Notes: generated by a model from the letters alone, not told the origin. DNA of 64,000 nucleotides from Rikenellaceae bacterium (GCA_015059805.1 SUZO01000002.1:120752-184751); one strand, 5' to 3'. Shown: positions 43,745 to 53,321, counted from the first letter of the stretch. Numbers and translations are program-made.

Positions 43745-45130
43745 ATGGGACTGTTTTCTAAAATAGGCAACTTTTACGCTATCAGCGCCCCCGCACCGCT
43801 ATCTGACGATGTTGGCACACCAAAGGGCGACAAGCGCTACCGACGATTAGCCTTTGAGTCGTTTGTGGCAGCGACAGTGGGCTATAGCCTCTACTATGTC
43901 TGCCGCACAAGCCTCAATGTGATGAAAAAGCCGATTATTGACTCTGGCTTTTTAGATGCGGCGGAGCTTGGTGTTATCGGCTCGGCGCTACTCTTTGCAT
44001 ATGCCATTGGCAAGGCTGTAAATGGCTTTGTGTGCGACTACTGCAACATCAAGCGATTTATGGCTACGGGACTTGCGGTGTCGCTTACAGTAAACCTTGC
44101 GATGGGTCTGCTGGGCTTTATAGATAGCGCAGTGCCTACGGCGATAATCTTCGGAATCTTCGTTGTTCTGTGGGCTATAAATGGCTGGTCGCAGAGTATG
44201 GGCTCTCCACCCGCTATTATATCGCTATCAAGATGGTTTCCACTCTCGCGCAGGGGAACATTCTACGGAATCTTCTCGGCAAGCCATAACTTAGGAGAGT
44301 TCTTCTCGTTCCTCTTTGTGGGAAATGTTGTCCTTGCAGCGGGTTGGCAGTGGGGCTTTGTAGGCTCGGCCGTTGCGGGTGCTTTGGGTGTTGTGCTGGT
44401 GCTCTTTCTGCTTCACGACACCCCGCAGTCTAAGGGTCTGCCCGCTATTGAGACCATCGCCCATGAGAAGGCGCAGAGTGACTTGAGTACGCGCGAAATA
44501 CAGCGTCAGGTGCTTCTAACACCTGCGGTGTGGGTGCTTGCGGGTGCAAGTGCATTTATGTATATCAGCCGCTATGCGATAAATGGCTGGGGAGTGCTCT
44601 TCCTTGAGGAGGTCAAGGGCTTTGATAGCCAGACGGCAGTCTGGATTGTGTCGATAAATGCTCTATTAGGCATCTTCGGCACAGTGCTGTCGGGTTGGTT
44701 CTCGGATAGCCTCTTTAAGGGCGATAGGCGAGTGCCTGCGCTGATATTCGGAGTGATGAATACCATTGCATTAGTGCTCTTTGTCTATGGAGGTAATACT
44801 CTGTGGGTCAATGTGTTGGCAATGTCGCTCTTTGGCGTGGCTATGGGTGTGCTGATATGCTTCCTTGGGGGACTTATGGCTGTAGATATTGTTCCGCGCA
44901 GGGCTACGGGCGCGGCATTGGGCATTGTTGGCGTGGCATCGTATATCGCTGCAGGACTGCAGGATGTTATTAGCGGTTGGCTTATTGAGAGTAATACGAC
45001 AATACTTGCTGACGGTAGCCGAGAGTATGACTTTACATTATCAACACTATTCTGGATAGCAGCCTCTGTAATTTCGTTCCTGCTACCACTATTAAATTGG
45101 AGATATGGCAAAAAAGATAGAGAAGACTAA
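43745..45130 (+). CDS. glpT: GlpT/UhpT-family glycerol-3-phosphate-type transporter
   Basis: 461 aa from ATG 43745. MFS transporter with 12 hydrophobic segments; the organophosphate:phosphate antiporter features include YSLYYVCRTSLNVMKKP in TM1 and NGWSQSMGSPP. A neighbouring GDPD makes glycerol-3-phosphate the most likely substrate; hexose phosphates cannot be excluded. Overlaps the YbaK gene by 26 bases. Confidence 0.82.
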   Translation: MGLFSKIGNFYAISAPAPLSDDVGTPKGDKRYRRLAFESFVAATVGYSLYYVCRTSLNVMKKPIIDSGFLDAAELGVIGSALLFAYAIGKAVNGFVCDYCNIKRFMATGLAVSLTVNLAMGLLGFIDSAVPTAIIFGIFVVLWAINGWSQSMGSPPAIISLSRWFPLSRRGTFYGIFSASHNLGEFFSFLFVGNVVLAAGWQWGFVGSAVAGALGVVLVLFLLHDTPQSKGLPAIETIAHEKAQSDLSTREIQRQVLLTPAVWVLAGASAFMYISRYAINGWGVLFLEEVKGFDSQTAVWIVSINALLGIFGTVLSGWFSDSLFKGDRRVPALIFGVMNTIALVLFVYGGNTLWVNVLAMSLFGVAMGVLICFLGGLMAVDIVPRRATGAALGIVGVASYIAAGLQDVISGWLIESNTTILADGSREYDFTLSTLFWIAASVISFLLPLLNWRYGKKDRED

Positions 45131-45602
45131 CGCCGCACGACTGCTCGATAGGGCAAAGATTGCCTACGAGCTTGTGCCATACGAGGTTGATGAGAACAAT
45201 CTTGCCGCAACACATGTGGCAGAACAACTGGGCGAGCCTATAGAGCGCGTCTATAAGACCCTTGTGCTTCGTGGCGACAGAACGGGACACTTTGTCTGCA
45301 TCGTTCAGGGCGACAGAGAGGTGGACCTTAAGGCGGCAGCAAAAGTCTCTGGCAACAAGTCTGCCGAGATGATACCTATGAAAGAGTTACTCCCCACTAC
45401 GGGATATATCCGCGGAGGGTGTACGGCAATAGGTATGAAAAAGCGATTTCCGACATTTATTGATACAACAGCAACCGCCTTTGACTATATCTATGTCAGT
45501 GCGGGTGTTCGCGGTCTGCAACTCAAGCTTAACCCAACGGACCTTATCGCCTTTGTGGGCGCGCAAGTTGCCGATATAGAGAGTGTTGCAGAATTGGAGT
45601 AG
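45105..45602 (+). CDS. ybaK: YbaK/EbsC-type aminoacyl-tRNA deacylase
   Basis: 165 aa. YbaK signature: RVYKTLVLRGD, CIVQGDREVDLKAAAK, YIRGGCTAIGMKKRFPTFID. It hydrolyses mischarged Cys-tRNA(Pro). Start lies within the end of the transporter gene, so coupling is likely. Confidence 0.9.
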   Translation: MAKKIEKTNAARLLDRAKIAYELVPYEVDENNLAATHVAEQLGEPIERVYKTLVLRGDRTGHFVCIVQGDREVDLKAAAKVSGNKSAEMIPMKELLPTTGYIRGGCTAIGMKKRFPTFIDTTATAFDYIYVSAGVRGLQLKLNPTDLIAFVGAQVADIESVAELE

Positions 45603-45636
45603 AATGTCTATATTTGCATAACAAAACATTATAACT

Positions 45637-46257
45637 ATGGCTATCGGTTTACAATTTCAGAGCTGTGCAGACCCCCTTGAGGGTCAGAGTAAGTGGTGGG
45701 GCACACCAGACCTGCCGTTAGATATGGACTACCCTTGCGCGTCAGATGGCGAGCCACTGCTCTTTATCTGCCAAATCCGCCTTGAGGATATCGCGCAGTA
45801 TGATACTGAGAATCTGCTACCACATACGGGTATACTCTACTTCTTTGCCGATATGGCGGAGTATGTAGCGCCGCTTGAGGGTATTTCGGGCGAGGATCAT
45901 AACGGACTTGGCGAGTGGAGCGAGAGCTGTTATAGAGTCCTCTATAGCCCAACGTGTGACAATCTTGAGGCATTTGCCATTGTAGACGATGATGACGAGC
46001 CGGCCTTTCTTGAGGCGGAGAAGATTGTTTTCAGCGAGGCGAGTCAGTACCACGACTCCTTTAAGTTGCTTGGTCGCCCATACTACGAGGAGATTGCAGA
46101 GCTGTATCCAGACGATATTTGCCTGCTGCAGATTGACGAGAGCGACGAGTGGGGTCTTCGCCTATACGACTGCGGTATGATATGCTTCCTTATCTCCCCA
46201 GAGGCGCTTGCAGCCCAAAAATGGGATGAAACAAAGGTCTATTTCCACTCATTCTAA
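45637..46257 (+). CDS. DUF1963 (YwqG-like) protein
   Basis: 206 aa, acidic, no signal or membrane segment. Begins GLQFQSCADPLEGQSKWWGTPDLP and has LLFICQIRLEDIAQ and GILYFFAD, the pattern of DUF1963, found in many bacteria with no defined function. 34 bases after ybaK and 11 bases before the PP2C-like gene. Confidence 0.8.
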   Translation: MAIGLQFQSCADPLEGQSKWWGTPDLPLDMDYPCASDGEPLLFICQIRLEDIAQYDTENLLPHTGILYFFADMAEYVAPLEGISGEDHNGLGEWSESCYRVLYSPTCDNLEAFAIVDDDDEPAFLEAEKIVFSEASQYHDSFKLLGRPYYEEIAELYPDDICLLQIDESDEWGLRLYDCGMICFLISPEALAAQKWDETKVYFHSF

Positions 46258-46268
46258 ACAGTACAGCT

Positions 46269-47006
46269 ATGAAACTTACTATACAGGCGGCTTGCGTAAA
46301 TAATGCAACGCTAACAGTTGCGGGAAATGTGATTACCAATGGTAGTAAAGACTTTGTCTTTGACTTTGAGAAGGGCGAGCACTTCTACTTTGCCGTAGGT
46401 AATGGAGATGGCGTGTTTAAGGGTCAGACAACCACAGAGGCTGCACTTGAGCACCTGCGCGACAGCTTCTCCTTTGGCGATATTACTGCCGAGGCGAAGG
46501 GTATGTATGAGCAGCTGGAGTATCTGCACAAGGAGTTTAATGGCATCTACCCGCACCTTAAGGCTGATGAGCACTGCGGAACAAGCGTGTGCGGAGCATA
46601 TGGCGCAGATGGTCGCTTGCTCTCTTTTAATGCCGGTAGCGGTGCGGTGTTCCTCTTCCGCGACTTTACCCTTATGCCTATCTCTGACCCTACCTATCCT
46701 CTCGGATATAACGAGGCTGAGCCTGGTATGGATGTCTGGACAGTGGAGGATAAACTTAAAGATGGCGATGTTATCCTTATCTGTTCCGAGGGCGTTATGG
46801 ATATTCTTGACGAAGAGACTATTGAGGGTGTTATGAGCTATAGCAAGTACCCTGCAGCCCACCTGCTTGACGAGGCTACTGCCGACGGAAAAGAACTTCC
46901 GCTTGCCGTTGTAGCTGTCTTGGTCGGCACAGGCGACTTTATCCCCGACATGATAGACGAAGAGGATTTGCCAGACGATACTGGTGCATATGATGCTTGG
47001 TCATAA
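46269..47006 (+). CDS. Degenerate PP2C-type phosphatase-like protein
   Basis: 245 aa. The PP2C layout is recognisable: HFYFAVGNGDGVFKGQ (38-53), CGTSVCGAYGADGRLLSFNAGSGAVFLF (103-130) and ILICSEGVMDILDEE (169-183). But metal ligands differ: the VADG Asp is Asn45, the CSDG Asp is Glu174, and the final DN pair is replaced by Pro-Leu (211-212); the N-terminal acidic motif is absent too. It is likely inactive or uses another chemistry. Last gene of its operon; terminator immediately after. Confidence 0.7.
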   Translation: MKLTIQAACVNNATLTVAGNVITNGSKDFVFDFEKGEHFYFAVGNGDGVFKGQTTTEAALEHLRDSFSFGDITAEAKGMYEQLEYLHKEFNGIYPHLKADEHCGTSVCGAYGADGRLLSFNAGSGAVFLFRDFTLMPISDPTYPLGYNEAEPGMDVWTVEDKLKDGDVILICSEGVMDILDEETIEGVMSYSKYPAAHLLDEATADGKELPLAVVAVLVGTGDFIPDMIDEEDLPDDTGAYDAWS

Positions 47007-47040
47007 AAAAAACTGCCGAAAATTTCTTCAGCAGTTTTTT
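47004..47040. terminator. Bidirectional terminator between the PP2C-like gene and aldehyde dehydrogenase
   Basis: Arms AAAAAACTGCCGAA and TTCAGCAGTTTTTT (one mismatch) with loop AATTTC, A-run before and T-run after. Confidence 0.9.
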
Positions 47041-48415
47041 ATAATATCTTCTTAACCAGCGAGAAGAGCTTGTAAGGCATATAGCGGAACGGAAGGTCAA
47101 GCCATGTTGGGGTTGTCACTACGGCGCGTTGGTGCGAGAAGACATCAAAGGAGTTTTTGCCATGATAGCTACTCATGCCAGAGTTGCCCACACCGCCAAA
47201 TGGCATGTTCTCGTTTGCTATGTGCATAATGGTATCGTTGATACACGCGCCACCAGAGGATGTACGGCGGATAACCTGCTTGCCACTCTTTCCGAAGTAG
47301 TAGAGGGCTAACGGTTTTTCGCGCGAGGTGACAAAATTCACCGCCTCGTCCGTACTCTGGAATGTCACAACGGGGAATATAGGACCAAAAATCTCCTCTT
47401 GCATCACTGCGCTCTCTGGATTTACGTTATCCAAGATTGTCGGCGCGATAAATCGCTCACTACGCTCCGTCTTGCCACCGACAACGATATCTCCATCCTT
47501 AAAGTAGCCCACAAGGCGGTCAAAAGCGCGCTCATTGACAATTCGCACAAAGTGCTTTGATTGTTGTGGTTCCTCGCCGAGCAGAGCCTTAAACTCCTTA
47601 CCAAGAGCCGCTATAAGTCTATCCTTTACTGCGCTATGCACAAGCAGGTAGTCTGGTGCAATGCAGGTCTGACCCGCATTGAGGCACTTACCCCACGCAA
47701 TACGGCGCGCTGCAACCTCTATATCGGCATCGTAATCAACAATACAAGGGCTCTTACCACCAAGCTCAAGCACTACGGGCGTAAGATTCTTTGCTGCCGC
47801 AGCCATCACTGTGCGACCAAGCGCAGGGCTACCAGTAAAGAAAATCAGGTCATAGCGCTCAGCTAGTAGGGCTGTGTTCACATCGCGGTTTCCCTGCACT
47901 GTGGCGACGTACTCACTCTCAAAAGTGTCGGCAATAAGCTCCTCAAGCGCCCGTGCCACTGTTGGCACGTATGGCGAAGGCTTTAGAATAGCCGTACAGC
48001 CCGCCGAGATAGCACCTACAAGGGGGTTGAGAAGCAGCTGCACGGGGTAGTTCCAAGGAGCGATGATAAGGGTAGTGCCCAGTGGCTCGCTCACTATTCG
48101 GCTACGCGAAGGGAACATCTTTAGTGGCGTTGGTCGATGAACGGGCGAAGCCCAACTGCGCAGGTTGGATATGTGGTTGTCTATCTCCCCCAGTACGATG
48201 CTAATCTCTGTAAGAAAAGCCTCCTCGTAGGATTTGTGAAGGTCTGCCCAGAGGGCATCTGTGAGCGCCTTCTCGTGTTTGAGTATCGCATCCTTAAGAG
48301 CACGCAGGGCTGTAAGGCGGTAGGAAATATCAAGAGTCTGTCCTGTGCGGAAGTACTGTTTCTGCGCAGCGGCGAGCCCCGTAATCTGCTCGGTAGGGGT
48401 GTTTGTGATAGCCAT
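47039..48415 (-). CDS. Aldehyde dehydrogenase (ALDH class 3-like)
   Basis: 458 aa. Catalytic Asn122 in APWNYP, Glu217 in LELGGKSP and Cys251 in NAGQTCIAPDY. The hydrophobic C-terminus (LPFRYMPYKLFSLVKKIL) resembles membrane-associated fatty-aldehyde dehydrogenases. Its ATG overlaps the SDR stop (TAATG). With the SDR it could oxidise long-chain alcohols to acids in two steps; inferred from context. Confidence 0.88.
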   Translation of the reverse strand: MAITNTPTEQITGLAAAQKQYFRTGQTLDISYRLTALRALKDAILKHEKALTDALWADLHKSYEEAFLTEISIVLGEIDNHISNLRSWASPVHRPTPLKMFPSRSRIVSEPLGTTLIIAPWNYPVQLLLNPLVGAISAGCTAILKPSPYVPTVARALEELIADTFESEYVATVQGNRDVNTALLAERYDLIFFTGSPALGRTVMAAAAKNLTPVVLELGGKSPCIVDYDADIEVAARRIAWGKCLNAGQTCIAPDYLLVHSAVKDRLIAALGKEFKALLGEEPQQSKHFVRIVNERAFDRLVGYFKDGDIVVGGKTERSERFIAPTILDNVNPESAVMQEEIFGPIFPVVTFQSTDEAVNFVTSREKPLALYYFGKSGKQVIRRTSSGGACINDTIMHIANENMPFGGVGNSGMSSYHGKNSFDVFSHQRAVVTTPTWLDLPFRYMPYKLFSLVKKIL

Positions 48416-49236
48416 TATCGTCGTCCTGTAAAGTTATCCATTGTGTGGTAAATACCAAAAACCTGACCAAAGAGCCAGTCAAAGAGTCTTGTCGGAAGTA
48501 GTCCCTGCATCAGTCGCACGAAGTGGTGCGGAACGGGTATCCAACGCATAAGCATCTTCATTCGTTTATCCTTCTCTATGGCGCGAATAATCTGACGTGC
48601 GGCATACTCTGGCTTTAGCAGTGGTAGCACTCGCGACTTAACACCGTCAAACATACCTGTTGTGATGTAGTATGGGGCAATGGTCGTAATCTTCACTTTG
48701 CTCTTCATCTGCTCAAGCTCAATCCTTACAGAGTCCGACCAGCCGATAGCTGCCCACTTACTTGCCGCATAGATACTCATCTTGGGGTTTGAAATCATAC
48801 CACCTGCCGAGGCTATGTTGCAGATATGTCCGCTATTGCGCGCCACCATATCTGGTAGTACTTGTAGAGCCACTACCATTGGCGCTACAGCGTTGATTGC
48901 CATTGTGCGATGAATCTCATCTGTCGTGCAGCGGTCAAAGGTCTTATTGCCCGTTATAATGCCCGCGCAGTTTATAAGGATATCTACATCGCCCACCTCG
49001 CTCTTTACTCTGCTGTATGCCTCTGCCACAGCCCTATCATCAGACACATCTACACGATAACCGACAACTTTGCCCATTGGTGCATACTGCGCCACCGTGC
49101 TGTCAATATTTGCCTGATTGATATCCCAGATAATTAGTGCCGCAGCACCCTTCTCAAGTGCCATAGCACCCATTAGTCTGCCTATACCTGACGCTCCGCC
49201 AGTAATAAGCACTCTTTTGTCATTAAACTTTCCCAT
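48415..49236 (-). CDS. Short-chain dehydrogenase/reductase
   Basis: 273 aa from ATG 49236. Cofactor motif TGGASGIG (12-19), D63 after the fourth strand, NCAG (89-92), and the active-site Ser143, Tyr156 and Lys160 (YAASK). The arrangement of C-terminal helix with a hydrophobic end fits SDRs acting on lipophilic substrates. First gene of the SDR-ALDH pair, divergent from an aminotransferase. Confidence 0.88.
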   Translation of the reverse strand: MGKFNDKRVLITGGASGIGRLMGAMALEKGAAALIIWDINQANIDSTVAQYAPMGKVVGYRVDVSDDRAVAEAYSRVKSEVGDVDILINCAGIITGNKTFDRCTTDEIHRTMAINAVAPMVVALQVLPDMVARNSGHICNIASAGGMISNPKMSIYAASKWAAIGWSDSVRIELEQMKSKVKITTIAPYYITTGMFDGVKSRVLPLLKPEYAARQIIRAIEKDKRMKMLMRWIPVPHHFVRLMQGLLPTRLFDWLFGQVFGIYHTMDNFTGRR

Positions 49237-49283
49237 AACACATATTTTTACACTCACACAGTAGAATGCAAAGAGTTTTTTAG

Positions 49284-49291
49284 TATTTTTG
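49284..49291 (+). promoter_or_regulatory. -7 promoter box (TATTTTTG) of the aminotransferase gene
   Basis: Exact TAnnTTTG match 23 bases before the ATG at 49315; no clear -33 partner. Confidence 0.5.
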
Positions 49292-49314
49292 TAGTGCAAA
49301 ATTAAAGTAAAAAA

Positions 49315-50523
49315 ATGAAAACTCAAAACAACATCCTTCGCCGACAGTTTCTAACTCACGTGGCGCAGACCTCTCCTGCACCCCAACTTATAGAGGTTGC
49401 AAGGGCTGAGGGGGTCTACTTCTACACCCCAGAGGGTAAAGAGTATTTTGACCTTATCTCTGGCGTGTCGGTCAGCAATGTGGGACATGCAAATAGTGCC
49501 GTTGTTGAGGCTGTATGCCGTCAGGCGCGCGACTATATGCACATTATGGTCTATGGCGAGATGGTTGAGCGTCCGCAAGTTGAGTATGCGACTCTTATCG
49601 CTTCACTGCTGCCAGAGCCACTTAATAGTCTCTACTTCCTCAACTCAGGCGCCGAGGCTGTTGAGGGTGCGCTGAAACTTGCCAAAAGGTATACCACAAG
49701 AACGGAGATGATATCTATGCGCCGAGCATATCACGGCTCTACACATGGAGCGATGAGTATGATGGGATTTCCAGAGGGCGAGGAGTGGAAAAATGCCTTC
49801 CGACCGCTGCTGCCCGACTGCAAGGCTATTGAGTACAACAATTTTGACGATTTACAGCAGATTACCGAGCGCACGGCATGCGTGTTGTGTGAACCAGTGC
49901 AGGGCGAGGCGGGTGTTAGACTACCAAAAGATGGGTATCTTGAAGCTCTGCGCCGTAGATGCATAGAGGTGGGCGCACTGCTGATTTTTGACGAGATACA
50001 GACCGGCATGGGAAGAAGTGGTGAGATGTTTGCAATGACAAAGTATGGTGTTACGCCAGACATCGTCTGCCTTGCCAAGGCATTTGGTGGCGGTATGCCT
50101 CTGGGTGCTTTTGTCAGCTCAAATGAGATTATGAACACCCTGCAATCTAACCCCGTACTGGGACATATAACAACATTCGGAGGACATCCCGTATGTTGTG
50201 CAGCAGGTCTTGCGGCTACGCGCTATCTTATTGACAATAAGGTTGTTGAGGATGTAGAGCGCAAGGGTGCACTCTTTGAGAGTCTGCTTTCTGACCACCC
50301 AAATGTCGTGGAGATTCGCCGTAATGGATTGCTCCTTGCCGTTGAGCTGGGTAGTAGCGAGCGACTGTATAAGATTATGGATATGTTTATTGAGCGCGGA
50401 ATCCTTAGCGACTGGTTCTTATACTGCAATACGGCATTTAGAATCTCCCCACCGCTCGTGATTACCGACGCTGAGATTTACAAGTGTGTGGAGATTATTG
50501 TAAATTGCTTAAACGACCTATAG
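49315..50523 (+). CDS. Class III (ornithine/acetylornithine-type) aminotransferase
   Basis: 402 aa. PLP site Lys255 in LAKAFGGGMP, Asp226 in IFDEIQTGMGR, and the phosphate-binding NSGAEAVEGAL (110-120). The family includes ArgD, RocD and related omega-aminotransferases; residues that fix substrate cannot be judged here and no arg genes adjoin it. One base separates it from a nitroreductase. Confidence 0.85.
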   Translation: MKTQNNILRRQFLTHVAQTSPAPQLIEVARAEGVYFYTPEGKEYFDLISGVSVSNVGHANSAVVEAVCRQARDYMHIMVYGEMVERPQVEYATLIASLLPEPLNSLYFLNSGAEAVEGALKLAKRYTTRTEMISMRRAYHGSTHGAMSMMGFPEGEEWKNAFRPLLPDCKAIEYNNFDDLQQITERTACVLCEPVQGEAGVRLPKDGYLEALRRRCIEVGALLIFDEIQTGMGRSGEMFAMTKYGVTPDIVCLAKAFGGGMPLGAFVSSNEIMNTLQSNPVLGHITTFGGHPVCCAAGLAATRYLIDNKVVEDVERKGALFESLLSDHPNVVEIRRNGLLLAVELGSSERLYKIMDMFIERGILSDWFLYCNTAFRISPPLVITDAEIYKCVEIIVNCLNDL

Positions 50524-50524
50524 T

Positions 50525-51157
50525 ATGGCAGATAACTACTTGGGAAAGAAGATGGAGGACTTCCTTGCGGGGAAAAGTTCTGCTCCAAAGCGCACGATGA
50601 GTTTTGCAAAGCTCGTTGCTAAAAACCGTAGTTATCGCGGCTTTGACAACACCTTTACCGTCAGAGCTGACCAGCTGCGCCGCATTATGGAGGTTGTGCC
50701 ACTCTGCCCCTCGGCACGCAATCAGCAGGTGTTGCGTCTGCGAGCCGTGCTTGCGGATGAGGCTGATAAGGTGCTGCCACACATACGCTTAGGCGGTGCA
50801 CTGAGGGAGCTAAAGCTGCCACTGCAAGGCACCGAGCCTCGCGCATTTATCGTTATATGCTCAACAGTGGCGGAGGATAAGTATGTGAATATGGATATCG
50901 GCATTGTCGCCCAGACAATGCTGCTGCAGGCGGTAGAGATAGGTCTTAACGGCATCTGCATAGGGGCATTCGACCATAGCGCCATACAGCAGAGCCTTAA
51001 CCTGCCTTACGAGCCGATGCTAATTCTTGCCCTTGGTCGTGGAGCAGAGACTATCCGCACCGTAGAGATTTCTGAGTCCGACAGCCACAACTACTACCGC
51101 AAAGATGGTATCCACTATGTCCCTAAATTGCCATTGGAGGCTATATTACTGAAGTAG
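50525..51157 (+). CDS. Nitroreductase family protein
   Basis: 210 aa. FMN-binding pattern: KNRSYRGFDN near 39-48 (the usual R-S-x-R motif), VPLCPSARNQQVLRLR, then DIGIVAQTMLLQAVEIGLNGICIG. Flavin-dependent oxidoreductase with unknown substrate. Its end overlaps the convergent WbqC-like gene by 12 bases, with no terminator between. Confidence 0.85.
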   Translation: MADNYLGKKMEDFLAGKSSAPKRTMSFAKLVAKNRSYRGFDNTFTVRADQLRRIMEVVPLCPSARNQQVLRLRAVLADEADKVLPHIRLGGALRELKLPLQGTEPRAFIVICSTVAEDKYVNMDIGIVAQTMLLQAVEIGLNGICIGAFDHSAIQQSLNLPYEPMLILALGRGAETIRTVEISESDSHNYYRKDGIHYVPKLPLEAILLK

Positions 51158-51754
51158 GCTGCTATTCAGCAAATCCACCGCATAAGGTCCTTCACTCATC
51201 AACAGATCTATAATTGATAGATTTTCGGCAAAAGGTATGCGGTCAGAAAAGAGCTGGAAGTAGTTGGGCGTGGTGAATGTCGTGCTGCGCTGCTTGGGGC
51301 GCAAATCTATATCCTCGGCAGTTGCCGTAACATACTCCGTTGTGGTCTTAAGCGGAGCGGTATAACCCATAAAACCGAGCAGAACTCTAAGCAGGGCGAG
51401 GTTAAACTGGACAAGGTTTTCGTGGTGTTGCTTGTAAAATGGCTCTAACCACTCAGCTATCTCATCAAAGTATGGCGAGGAGCGGTATGCTGACTTAAGA
51501 GCCACCCAATGCTGATGTTGCCAGGGGGTAGAGTAGTCTATCTTTACGGTGTGCATAGGGGTGCGTGGGCGGTTTGCCTTGACTACGGGAACGGTCAGAT
51601 TAAGCACTCCGTTGGCGGTCATAATCTGTGTACGGTTGCGTGCTGAGCGCTTTATATAGTGCTCACCACAGTCAATGATGTAGTTGTCGCCGGCGGCAAT
51701 AAGTCGCGCAACATACTCTATATTAGGAAGATACTCAGCTGATAGGATTAACAT
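51146..51754 (-). CDS. WbqC-family protein
   Basis: 202 aa from ATG 51754 (the frame could extend to TTG 51763). Begins LILSAEYLPNIEYVARLIAA and has NRTQIMTANGVLNLTVPV and TPWQHQHWVALKSAYRSSPYF, typical of WbqC proteins, which are tied to O-antigen or N-acyl sugar formation in some species. Overlaps the ispG end by 7 bases, so it is downstream in that operon. Confidence 0.85.
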   Translation of the reverse strand: MLILSAEYLPNIEYVARLIAAGDNYIIDCGEHYIKRSARNRTQIMTANGVLNLTVPVVKANRPRTPMHTVKIDYSTPWQHQHWVALKSAYRSSPYFDEIAEWLEPFYKQHHENLVQFNLALLRVLLGFMGYTAPLKTTTEYVTATAEDIDLRPKQRSTTFTTPNYFQLFSDRIPFAENLSIIDLLMSEGPYAVDLLNSSLLQ

Positions 51755-53232
51755 TCTGCCCAATCTCCATTCTCTTTAATAATCTCAATAAGGCGATCAA
51801 GCGCCTGCTCTTGTGGAATGTTGCGCGCGATAACCTCACGACCCTTATATAGGGTAATCTTTCCCGCTGCAGCACCCACATATCCATAGTCGGCATCAGC
51901 CATCTCACCTGGACCATTGACAATACACCCCATAACGCCAATCTTAAGACCCTTTAGGTGCGATGTGCGAGCCTTTATCTTGGCAAGCGTACCCTCAATA
52001 TCGTAGAGCGTACGCCCACAACTTGGACAGGCGATATACTCTGTATGCGACATTCTCACGCGTGACGCCTGAAGTATGTTGAGCTCTATCTGCTCCAGTT
52101 CGCTATCGCTAAACTGAGGTGCTACAATCCACACGCCATCTGCAAGTCCATCAAGCAGTAGCTGACCCATATCAGCCGCCGCCTTGACGGCAAGGGTTGT
52201 AATGTCGCTGTCACTATACTCGCGGCGGATAACTACTGGCTGTGTAGCACTCTGTAGGCTCAGAATAGCTGCTCGCCACTCCGCTGTAGGGTTTTCTGAA
52301 ACGGCATCAAGAACCAAAAAGTCATCTGTAACCTCGCTATGAACTATCGGACACTGAATATTTGAGCGACGAGAGAAAACGGTTGGGCTGTATCGCTCTG
52401 GATGCTTAACCGTAAACTCGCCCGTGCGAGAAGCGAAGTGCTCAACAAGTAGTTGCGCCACTGGAACTTCATTCTCTGGCGCTTCGGTAAGAGATACGCG
52501 AATAGTGTCACCAATGCCGTCAGCAAGCAGTGCGCCAATGCCCACAGCGCTCTTTATACGACCCTCAATGCCATTTCCCGCCTCAGTGACGCCAAGATGT
52601 ACGGGATAGTGCATATCCTCACTATCCATAGCCTGAACGAGCAGACGATAGGCGTGTACCATCACGCGAGTATTTGAGCTCTTCATGCTCACCACCACCT
52701 GGTCAAAGTCGGCAGCACGACAGCGACGCAAAAACTCCATTGCCGAGGCTACCATGCCCTGTGGTGTATCTCCGTAGTTATCAACAATATGGCGCGCAAG
52801 TGAGCCGTGATTAACACCTATTCGCAGAGCTACGCCACGCTCTTTGCACTGCTCAATCAGAGCCTCTAACTCGCCACCTTCGGTGCGGTAGTTGCCAGGG
52901 TTAATCCTCACCTTGTCTACATACTTGGCAGCTATTGCTGCAATCTGTGGCACAAAGTGTATGTCGGCAACAATTGCCGTATTGTATCCATCAGCGCGCA
53001 GAGCTGGCATAATCTGAGCAAACGCCTCGCCCTCAGCCCTACCCTGAGCCGTAAGGCGAACTATCGGCGCACCCGCATCAGCAATACGCTCTATCTGCGC
53101 TACTGAAGCGGCAACATCTGCCGTAGCGGTATTGGTCATAGATTGCACTGCAATGGGGTTGCAACCACCTATCTTTGTTGTGCCGACAGCCACCTCAATG
53201 CTCTGTCTGCGTGAAAACTTGGTCAAATTCAT
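51748..53232 (-). CDS. ispG: 4-hydroxy-3-methylbut-2-enyl diphosphate synthase
   Basis: 494 aa from ATG 53232. N-terminal TIM barrel (VAVGTTKIGGCNPIAVQSMTNT-like start, VADIHF, VRINPGN) and a C-terminal [4Fe-4S] domain with CPSCGRT and MGCIVNGPGE supplying three Cys and a Glu. It makes HMBPP in the MEP isoprenoid pathway. At 494 aa it lies between the two-domain enzymes (about 370) and the long three-domain Bacteroidetes/plant types (about 600 and above), so the inserted domain appears shortened. Confidence 0.92.
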   Translation of the reverse strand: MNLTKFSRRQSIEVAVGTTKIGGCNPIAVQSMTNTATADVAASVAQIERIADAGAPIVRLTAQGRAEGEAFAQIMPALRADGYNTAIVADIHFVPQIAAIAAKYVDKVRINPGNYRTEGGELEALIEQCKERGVALRIGVNHGSLARHIVDNYGDTPQGMVASAMEFLRRCRAADFDQVVVSMKSSNTRVMVHAYRLLVQAMDSEDMHYPVHLGVTEAGNGIEGRIKSAVGIGALLADGIGDTIRVSLTEAPENEVPVAQLLVEHFASRTGEFTVKHPERYSPTVFSRRSNIQCPIVHSEVTDDFLVLDAVSENPTAEWRAAILSLQSATQPVVIRREYSDSDITTLAVKAAADMGQLLLDGLADGVWIVAPQFSDSELEQIELNILQASRVRMSHTEYIACPSCGRTLYDIEGTLAKIKARTSHLKGLKIGVMGCIVNGPGEMADADYGYVGAAAGKITLYKGREVIARNIPQEQALDRLIEIIKENGDWAEC

Positions 53233-53321
53233 AGTCAAAATATTGTTACAACAACAAAAATAGGCAATTTTTAGTTAATACCTCACATCTTCTAACTATT
53301 TTTCTCGGCAAATAACCCCAA

